Assembly: GCA_008933025.1 (NCBI GenBank)
Contig: WBXI01000008.1
Span: 1 to 43,872, forward strand
Direction: 5' to 3'
Length of the DNA: 43,872 bases
Source of the DNA: Verrucomicrobiota bacterium
GTDB taxonomy: Bacteria > Verrucomicrobiota > Verrucomicrobiia > Limisphaerales > UBA9464
Below the pieces are notes generated by a model, which ran no database searches, was not told the DNA's origin, and saw nothing but the letters and a program-made list of their open reading frames with translations. The position numbers and the translations under genes are program-made. Of this stretch, positions 32,765-43,872 are shown piece after piece. The first letter of the stretch is position 1. Every line of letters begins with the position of its first letter.

Positions 32765-33604
32765 TCAGCGCGCCGGCGCGGGAAGCCCGTCGATGTAGAA
32801 TTCCCACGGGTAGTCCTCCTCGTTGGCCGCGATCGAAACCGGGGTGTCGCCCTGCACCGGGAAGGTGACCACCGTGTCGCCGTTCGGCCCCGGTTCCGAC
32901 GAGGAGGGCGTCCGGAAAATCCGGCGGCTCACCACCGCCCCGTCGCATTGGACCCGCAGCGTCTGCCCCTCGTACTGGGCGAAGGGGCGTTTGGCCGGTC
33001 CCGGGATCCGCATGCCGTGCAACTCGCAGGCGCTGATGCCGGACTGGTTGCCGCCCTGCAACAGCCGTTGCCACGCATCGCGCCTCCAGCCCAGCGGATG
33101 CAGGTACGAAAACGAGACCGTCTCGGTCGTCTCCCGGATCTCCGCGTCCCAGGACCCTTCCTCCGGATTTCCGATCCGGGTCATGGCGGGTTCCTGCGTG
33201 CCGTTGACCCGGTTGCCCCAGAACGACGGCTGGACGCGGTTCGTGGTCGCGCCGCTCTCCGGCCGTTGCAGGGCCGGATCGGCCGGGCAATGCAACGTGC
33301 GCGGGTTCGCGATCCACGACGGGCGCGTCGCCAACCGCGTGTACGAACGCGCGCGCCGGCCGGTGTCGTCGTGGTAGATTTCCGTGGCCAGCGCGATCTG
33401 ACGGAGGTTGTTCCGGCAGACGACCTGTTGCGAACGCTGGCGCGCCGCGCCGAGGGTCGACGCCAGGAGCGTGGCCAACACCGCGACGATGGCGACCACC
33501 GTGAGCATCTCGACGAGGGTGAAGCCGGCCCGGTGTCTTTTTGGATCGCGATCCCGCGGAGCGGGCGCGTTGGCCGGGCATGTCCTGTTACCCACACGTT
33601 TCAT
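32765..33604 (-). CDS. Type II pseudopilin-like protein, coupled to an ABC gene
   Basis: 279 residues. The prepilin signal is RHRAGFTLVEMLTVVAIVAV (basic leader, cleavage before Phe, conserved Glu at mature position 5) followed by LATLLASTLGAARQRSQQVV. The rest is beta-rich with paired Cys (CRNNLRQIALATEIYHDD; LHCPADPALQRPE; ACELHGM; VQCDGAVV). It is like the Verrucomicrobia/Planctomycetes pseudopilin family, but its ATG overlaps the stop of the ABC ATPase gene by four bases (33601-33604), so its translation is coupled to the transporter. This is not the usual setting of an orphan pseudopilin. No prepilin peptidase or secretion ATPase is in the window. Confidence 0.85.
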   Translation of the reverse strand: MKRVGNRTCPANAPAPRDRDPKRHRAGFTLVEMLTVVAIVAVLATLLASTLGAARQRSQQVVCRNNLRQIALATEIYHDDTGRRARSYTRLATRPSWIANPRTLHCPADPALQRPESGATTNRVQPSFWGNRVNGTQEPAMTRIGNPEEGSWDAEIRETTETVSFSYLHPLGWRRDAWQRLLQGGNQSGISACELHGMRIPGPAKRPFAQYEGQTLRVQCDGAVVSRRIFRTPSSSEPGPNGDTVVTFPVQGDTPVSIAANEEDYPWEFYIDGLPAPAR

Positions 33605-34554
33605 CGGACACCCCCGGCCGGATCACCGGACCGGCCCAAATTCGAGGACCCCGGGGCGCCGGCGGGCGCGGCGGGGCCAAACCATTCGACGAACAGTTCC
33701 TCCAGCGAGAGCGGGAACACGTTCACGCGCACGCCGGGATGGGACCGCAATCCATCGAGCAGCGCGTCGTCGCCGACGCGCGCGATGGCGGTGAGCACGG
33801 GGCCCAACCGTTCGGAACGCAGCGCGCCCGGAACCTCGGCGTGTTCGGGAACCTCGGTGCCCGGGAAAACCACCTGCACGCGCCGCATGGTGCGCTGCCA
33901 ATCCTCCAGCGGGCCCGACCCCACCACGCGCCCGTGGTCCATCACCCCGACGTGCGTGGCAAGGCGCTCCACGTCGGACAAGAGATGCGTGCAGAGCAGC
34001 ACCGCGCAGCCCTCCACCCGGAGCAGGGCGTCGACGAGGCAACGCGTGAGATCGCGCCGAGCCACCGGGTCGAGTCCGGCCGCGGGCTCGTCCAGCAGCA
34101 GCACGTCGGGCCGCGTCGCCAACGCCACCAAAACCGAGGCGAGGCGCTGGTGGCCACCCGAGACGCGGCCCAGGGGCCGGTCCCACGGCAGTTCCCAGCG
34201 CCCCGCCAACTCGCGCGCAAGCCCGCCGTCCCAGCGCGAGTAAAAGTGGGCCGAATACCGGCAAAGGTCCGCCACGGACATCCAGTCCGGATGTTGCCAC
34301 GCCTGCGAAACGTATCCCACGCGCTCCCGCAGTTCCGGCGGCGCCTCCCACCAGTCCGCGCCCAGCAAACGGGCCTGCCCCGAGTCCGGCCGCAGGAGTC
34401 CCAGCAACAATCGCAGCGTCGTCGTCTTGCCCGCGCCGTTGCGTCCGATCAACCCGTAGACCATTCCCGCCTCGACCGTCAGGTCGAGCCCGTTGACCGC
34501 GACGACCCCGCGGAAGGTCTTCGTGACGCCACGGGCATGAATGGGCGGTTCCAT
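33601..34554 (-). CDS. ABC transporter ATP-binding protein (YtrB/CcmA-like)
   Basis: 317 residues. Complete ATPase: Walker A GLIGRNGAGKTTTLRL, Q-loop VGYVSQAWQHPDWMSV, signature VSGGHQRLASVLVALATRP, Walker B VLLLDEPAAGLDPVARRDL, switch LLCTHLLSDVERLATH. The C-terminal 85 residues are a regulatory extension ending APAGAPGSS. This is the ABC-2-type class, which works with hydrophobic permeases as drug, polysaccharide or lipid exporters. It begins 19 bases after the GntR/YtrA regulator and is translationally coupled to a pseudopilin-like gene. ATG 34554 is chosen as the frame upstream (to 34800) is Arg/Pro/Ser-rich and overlaps the regulator gene. Confidence 0.92.
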   Translation of the reverse strand: MEPPIHARGVTKTFRGVVAVNGLDLTVEAGMVYGLIGRNGAGKTTTLRLLLGLLRPDSGQARLLGADWWEAPPELRERVGYVSQAWQHPDWMSVADLCRYSAHFYSRWDGGLARELAGRWELPWDRPLGRVSGGHQRLASVLVALATRPDVLLLDEPAAGLDPVARRDLTRCLVDALLRVEGCAVLLCTHLLSDVERLATHVGVMDHGRVVGSGPLEDWQRTMRRVQVVFPGTEVPEHAEVPGALRSERLGPVLTAIARVGDDALLDGLRSHPGVRVNVFPLSLEELFVEWFGPAAPAGAPGSSNLGRSGDPAGGVR

Positions 34555-34573
34555 GGCTCGGGTTCGTGCCGCG

Positions 34574-35020
34574 TCATCCGTCCGCGACCACGGTGAATTT
34601 GACCGGTTCGGACTCGGCCGCCGCACCCGGGACGGCGACCCGCCCGAGTTCCTCGCGGACGAGTTGGACGACGCGGGCCGCGGGGACGCCGAGTTGCGCG
34701 GACTCGAGGGCGAGTTGGCGGGCGGAGCGGCGCAGGGCGGATTCCTGTTCGGCCACGGACAGCGACCGGGCCTGCTCGGCGACAAAAGCCCCCTTGCCAT
34801 GGCGCATCTCGATGACGCCCTCGCGTTCGAGTTCGGTGTAGGCCTTGACCACGGTCGTGGGATTCACGGCCAGGGCGGAAGCGAGTTCCCGGATCGAGGG
34901 CAGTTGGTCGCCCGGCCGCAGCGTGCCGCCGACCACGTAGTACTTCATCTGGTCCATCATCTGGCGATAGACCGGGATCCCGGAGCGGGGATCGAGTTGG
35001 AGATGAAGCCGGGACGGCAT
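34574..35020 (-). CDS. GntR-family regulator, YtrA type
   Basis: 148 residues. The N-terminal winged helix has the GntR signature: SGIPVYRQMMDQMKYYVVGG, TLRPGDQLPSIRELASALAV, NPTTVVKAYTELEREGVIEM. The C-terminal 60 residues are short and helical with no large effector domain, which defines the YtrA branch. These usually repress an ABC transporter operon that they head, and respond to cell-wall-active antibiotics or other stress. Here the ABC gene follows by 19 bases. Its own promoter has an overlapping dyad (see 35039-35068), consistent with autoregulation. ATG 35020 (MPSRLHLQL) is preferred; the extension to 35068 covers that promoter. Confidence 0.9.
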   Translation of the reverse strand: MPSRLHLQLDPRSGIPVYRQMMDQMKYYVVGGTLRPGDQLPSIRELASALAVNPTTVVKAYTELEREGVIEMRHGKGAFVAEQARSLSVAEQESALRRSARQLALESAQLGVPAARVVQLVREELGRVAVPGAAAESEPVKFTVVADG

Positions 35021-35038
35021 AGGAAGGGTCGCTTGGCT

Positions 35039-35068
35039 GTGTGATAACACCCATACAGCCGGTGTCAA
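35039..35068 (-). promoter_or_regulatory. Promoter and candidate autoregulatory operator of the GntR/ABC operon
   Basis: On the minus strand TTGACA (35068-35063) is followed after 16 bases by TATCAC (35046-35041). The -10 sits inside the dyad GTGT-GATA-ACAC (35039-35050), and a second arm pair ACACC/GGTGT (35047-35051, 35061-35065) overlaps the -35. GTGT/ACAC arms are typical of YtrA-type sites as I recall them. ATG at 35020 follows. Confidence 0.6.
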
Positions 35069-35195
35069 TCATGCGGGGCGGCATCCGCGCCGGGGTCGTC
35101 CGGTTGAAACCGCGAACTGGCCGAAGCCGTTCCTTGTCGGTCGCGCCGCGGCCGGGTTAGGTTCCGCGGAACAAGCCGAACCAAGGATTGCACGA

Positions 35196-36527
35196 ATGAA
35201 TTCCACCCCTCGCCTGAAGCTGTTCCTGATGATGGTCCTCGAGTTTTTCATCTGGGGCGCATGGCTCCCGCTGATCTTCGGCTACCTGCCGAGCCTCGGG
35301 TTCGACGCCACCCAGCAGTCGCTGATCCTGAGCGCGTTCCCGGTCGCCTCCATCGTCGGCATGTTCTTCAGCAACCAATGGGCGGACCGTTCGTTCGCCG
35401 CCGAGAAGTTCCTGTCCGTGTCGCACCTCATCGGCGGCCTCGCGATCCTCGGCTGCGGTTTCACCCGCAACTTCAACGCCTTCTTCGTGCTGATGCTCGT
35501 GCATTGCCTGCTCTATGTGCCGACCATCTCGATCACCAACTCCATCGCCTTCGCCAACATGAAGGACGGGGCGAAGGAATTCGGCATCGTCCGCATGGGC
35601 GGCACCATCGGGTGGATCCTCGCCGCCTGGCCGTTCACGTTCATCTTCGTCAACTGGGACGCGGTGAACGCGGCGCACCCCGCCGGGTTCGTGGACATGA
35701 TCGGCAAGGCGCTGGCCAATCCGTTGACCGGCGACGCCGCCAAGGCCGCGACCAGCTGGACCTTCAAGGTGGCCGGCGTCGCGTCGCTGGTGTTGGCCGC
35801 GTTCAGCCTGACCTTGCCGCACACCCCGCCGCGGCCCGCCAAGACCGGCTCCGGCGAAAGCCTCGCGTGGGTCCAGGCCCTGCAACTCCTCAAGCATCCC
35901 TTCGTCCTCGTGCTGTGGTTGGTCACCTTCGTCGATTCCTTCGTCCACAACTGTTACTTCAACTGGACCGGCGTCTTCCTCGGCACGCCCAAGGAAGCGG
36001 GCGGCGTGGGCATCGCCTCGAACTGGATCGCCCCGGTCATGAGCATCGGCCAGGTCGCCGAGATCCTCACCATGTTCGTGCTCGGCGGGACCCTCAAACG
36101 GCTCGGGTGGCGGACCACGATGATCGTCGGCATCCTCGGCCACGCCGCGCGGTTCGCGGTCTACTCGTTCTTCCCGCAGAACGCGGGGCTGATCATCGTG
36201 GTGCAGGTGCTCCACGGCATCTGCTACGCCTTCTTCTTCGCGACCGTCTACATCTTCGTGGACGCCTATTTCCCGAAGGACATCCGCACCAGCGCCCAGG
36301 GCCTGTTCAACCTGCAGATCCTCGGCATCGGCGCGCTCGTCGCGAACGCCATCTGCCCGCGGCTCATGCAGGTCGTTTTCACCCACGGCAAGACGGTGGA
36401 TTTCCACGGACTGTTCCTGGTCCCGCTGATTTGCGCCGTCGTCGGCGCCGTCGCGCTCGCGCTGTTCTTCCATCCGCCCAAGAGCGTGGATGCCACGGCG
36501 GGCGGCGGATCCGCACCCGCCCACTGA
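35196..36527 (+). CDS. MFS transporter, nucleoside:H+ symporter (NupG/XapB-like)
   Basis: 443 residues with 12 membrane helices. The start (LKLFLMMVLEFFIWGAWLPL, IFGYLPSLGFDATQQSLI) is the NHS-family opening, as in NupG and XapB; further matches are FSNQWADRSFAAEKFLSVSH, AFANMKDGAKEFGIVRMGGT and IFVDAYFPKDIRTSAQGLFN. Known members take up nucleosides by proton symport, and Planctomycetes/Verrucomicrobiota have many copies, some near sugar-degradation genes. Substrate cannot be told. It is a single-gene transcript: divergent from the GntR operon (promoter region 35021-35195) and closed by a strong terminator at 36548. The ATG at 35196 gives the usual family start. Confidence 0.9.
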   Translation: MNSTPRLKLFLMMVLEFFIWGAWLPLIFGYLPSLGFDATQQSLILSAFPVASIVGMFFSNQWADRSFAAEKFLSVSHLIGGLAILGCGFTRNFNAFFVLMLVHCLLYVPTISITNSIAFANMKDGAKEFGIVRMGGTIGWILAAWPFTFIFVNWDAVNAAHPAGFVDMIGKALANPLTGDAAKAATSWTFKVAGVASLVLAAFSLTLPHTPPRPAKTGSGESLAWVQALQLLKHPFVLVLWLVTFVDSFVHNCYFNWTGVFLGTPKEAGGVGIASNWIAPVMSIGQVAEILTMFVLGGTLKRLGWRTTMIVGILGHAARFAVYSFFPQNAGLIIVVQVLHGICYAFFFATVYIFVDAYFPKDIRTSAQGLFNLQILGIGALVANAICPRLMQVVFTHGKTVDFHGLFLVPLICAVVGAVALALFFHPPKSVDATAGGGSAPAH

Positions 36528-36547
36528 CGGGCCTCCATGGCTTCACG

Positions 36548-36585
36548 AACGGGCGTCCGGCTTGCCGCCGGGCGCCCGTTTTTTT
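36548..36585 (+). terminator. Rho-independent terminator after MFS gene
   Basis: AACGGGCG (36548-36555) pairs with CGCCCGTT (36573-36580), one T-G pair, then CCGG/CCGG, closing a 7-base loop; a run of seven T (36579-36585) follows. It begins 21 bases after the MFS stop and isolates that gene from the NRPS region downstream. Confidence 0.9.
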
Positions 36586-36796
36586 GTTCGCCCCGTTGGC
36601 GTGGCGGGCCGTGGAGAACACCGCGTCCACCCACCCTGCCGCGGTGCACCCTTTTGTTCCGCCCACCCATCCGCGTGCTTGCCGACCCCCCGTCGCCGTC
36701 CCCATTCTCCGCACATGTTTTCCATGAAAGGCATCCCGAGGGACTACGGGGCGCCGGCCTGACGCCGGAGCCGCCCCCTCCCGACACACGATCGTC

Positions 36797-37636
36797 ATGG
36801 AATACCGCCTTGCCCAACTGCCCGATGGAAATCATTGGGATTCCCTCGCGGTCCGTTGGGAACGCATCGGGCCCCCCTTGCGACCTTCCGCGGAAGACTT
36901 GGCGTTCGTCGCCGACGCCGTGTCGGGATTGGTCCCCGGGATTGGCCACCGCGGGTTGCGGGTGCTGATGCTGGGCGTGACGCCGGAATACGCGCGGTAC
37001 CCTTGGCCACCGCGATCGACGCTGACGGCCTGGGAACGGAGCGAATCCATGATCCGGAACGTCTGGCCGGGATCGGTGGCCGATGCCGAGCACGTGGCCC
37101 GGCGGGATTGGCTGCATCCGGCGGGCGACCGGGATGATTTCGACCTCGTCCTCGGCGACGCCGTGCTGACGCAACTTTCGTTTCCGAAAGACTACGCGGC
37201 ATTGTGCGGGAACCTGCGGGAAGCCACGCGCCCGGGTGGACGCTGGATGCTGCGCGTGTGCGCCGGGCCGAAGATCCCGGAAAATCCCCGGCGGGTGCTG
37301 GAAGACGTGCGCGACGGACATCTCGCCAACATCAACGTCTTCAAGCTCCGGATGGGGATGGCGCTGTGCAGCACCCGCGGGGAACACAACGTCGCCGTCG
37401 CCGAAATCTGGAACGCCTGGGACCGGGCCTGCCGTTCGAATCCGTCGCTGCGAGCCCGCTGGTCCGACCGGGAGACGGCCACCCTCGAGGACTACCGGGA
37501 TTCGGGCGTCGTCTACTCGTTCCCCCCGCTCGACGAGGTCCTGGAGACGCTGCGCCGGTTCGCGCGGGTCGAACGGGTATGCGTCCCCCGCTACGAGTTC
37601 GGGGACTGTTGCCCGACGCTGCTGCTCGAACCATGA
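36797..37636 (+). CDS. SAM-dependent methyltransferase (class I)
   Basis: 279 residues with a Rossmann-type methyltransferase core: motif I GLRVLMLGVTPEYARYPWP (the G-x-G of classic motif I is reduced to LGVTPE), an acidic residue after strand 2, FDLVLGDAVLTQLSFPKDY as the post-II/IV region, and GRWMLRVC as the strand-5 motif. The last 100 residues form a long helical tail, so it is not a plain O-methyltransferase by sequence. The stop is 34 bases before the NRPS ATG, on the same strand, with no terminator between. It may be a tailoring enzyme methylating the peptide, a building block or a carrier-bound intermediate; the target is unknown. Confidence 0.75.
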   Translation: MEYRLAQLPDGNHWDSLAVRWERIGPPLRPSAEDLAFVADAVSGLVPGIGHRGLRVLMLGVTPEYARYPWPPRSTLTAWERSESMIRNVWPGSVADAEHVARRDWLHPAGDRDDFDLVLGDAVLTQLSFPKDYAALCGNLREATRPGGRWMLRVCAGPKIPENPRRVLEDVRDGHLANINVFKLRMGMALCSTRGEHNVAVAEIWNAWDRACRSNPSLRARWSDRETATLEDYRDSGVVYSFPPLDEVLETLRRFARVERVCVPRYEFGDCCPTLLLEP

Positions 37637-38260
37637 ACATCCGGATGGATTCCCAACGCCCCGTCGCAGGATGACCGGCAACCGCACCAGCCACACGTCA
37701 TCCGGCGGGCCCACCCCTGCCGACCGGACCTACCGGCTCGCCCCGCTGCAGGAGGGAATGCTGTATCACCACCTGTCCGGGAACGGCCGGGGGGTGGACG
37801 TCGCGCAGATGGTCTGCACCCTACCCGAGGCGATCGACCTGCCGGGCCTCGAGCGGGCTTGGCAGGCGGTGACGGACCGGCATTCGGCGCTGCGTGCGTC
37901 GTTTGGCTGGGGCGCCGACGACCGACCGTTCCAGTGGTTTCGCGACGCGGTCCGCATCGGGATCGCGGATCACGACTGGCGGGACATTCCGGCCGGGGAA
38001 CAGGAAGACCGGTTGGCGGCGTTCCTGGCGGAGGACCGGGAGCGGGGATTCGAATTGGGCGGGGCCCCGCTCTTTCGCCTCGCCCACTTTCGCATGGGTG
38101 CGGAGCACCACGTGCTGGTGTGGACGTTCCATCACGTCATTCTCGACGGCCGTTCGTTGCCGATCCTTCTCGACGAGGTGTTCGCGATCCACGACGCGCG
38201 GGTCGCGGGCGGCGAATGCCGACTGCCGGACCCCACGGAGTACCGGGAGTTCTCGTCGGG

Positions 38261-43872
<5,612 letters not shown>

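Noticed and set aside
36750-36772. Small hairpin 25 bases before the methyltransferase gene
   Set aside because: Five to eight pairs in a GC-rich stretch is not unusual, and no riboswitch or attenuator pattern could be recognised.

Overview
The window is a GC-rich, gene-dense bacterial chromosome segment. Several features point to the Verrucomicrobiota, or more broadly the Planctomycetes-Verrucomicrobia group: a Tat-exported DUF1501 protein paired with a DUF1549/DUF1553 'planctomycete cytochrome-like' protein, a Tat-exported Gfo/Idh/MocA oxidoreductase, stand-alone type II pseudopilin-like proteins, an ECF sigma factor overlapping a Ser/Thr kinase-WD40 gene, and an ECF operon ending in a membrane protein. 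This assignment comes from gene content alone. I saw no rRNA, tRNA, CRISPR array, insertion sequence or phage genes.

Layout. 0-5.2 kb: RelE-like toxin, HNH endonuclease, an ECF sigma operon (sigma, small membrane protein, bactofilin-like/RDD membrane protein), and rsmI. 5.2-10.3 kb (minus): a glycoside hydrolase-glycosyltransferase fusion, a small secreted protein, a Tat Gfo/Idh oxidoreductase and a DUF456 protein. 10.5-15 kb (plus): a tightly overlapped operon of an ABC ATPase, a large FtsX-type permease and a secreted AttH/CrtC-like protein. 15-16.2 kb: a divergent pair of an NsrR-type Rrf2 regulator and an exported YHS-truncated haemoglobin, with an NsrR-like palindrome over the promoter. 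16.3-21.5 kb (minus): pseudopilin-like protein, DUF1501 and DUF1549/1553. 21.7-24.6 kb: universal stress protein, free-standing CBM48 protein, cyclic-nucleotide-binding protein and tyrS. 24.7-29.2 kb (minus): sigma factor plus Ser/Thr kinase-WD40, the latter broken by a frameshift. 29.5-31.7 kb (plus): an unknown membrane protein, a DUF2071 protein and a 27-residue Lys/Ala-rich peptide gene with its own promoter and terminator. 31.8-35 kb (minus): a YtrA-type GntR regulator, ABC ATPase, pseudopilin-like protein and membrane protein. 35.2-36.6 kb: an NHS-family MFS transporter with a textbook terminator. 36.8-43.9 kb: a methyltransferase followed by a large nonribosomal peptide synthetase (C-A-T-C-A-T...), which runs off the right edge and has one frameshift in its first condensation domain.

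How parts work together. The most coherent candidate systems are: (1) the NRPS cluster, whose second adenylation domain carries an aspartate-like specificity code; (2) an apparent nitric-oxide-responsive pair, with an NsrR homologue divergent from an exported trHbN-type globin that keeps the NO-dioxygenase residues (B10 Tyr, E11 Gln, proximal His) and carries an N-terminal YHS domain; (3) the ECF sigma operon with a polymer-forming-like/RDD membrane protein; and (4) a GntR/ABC operon carrying a pseudopilin. No gap between genes exceeds 300 bases.
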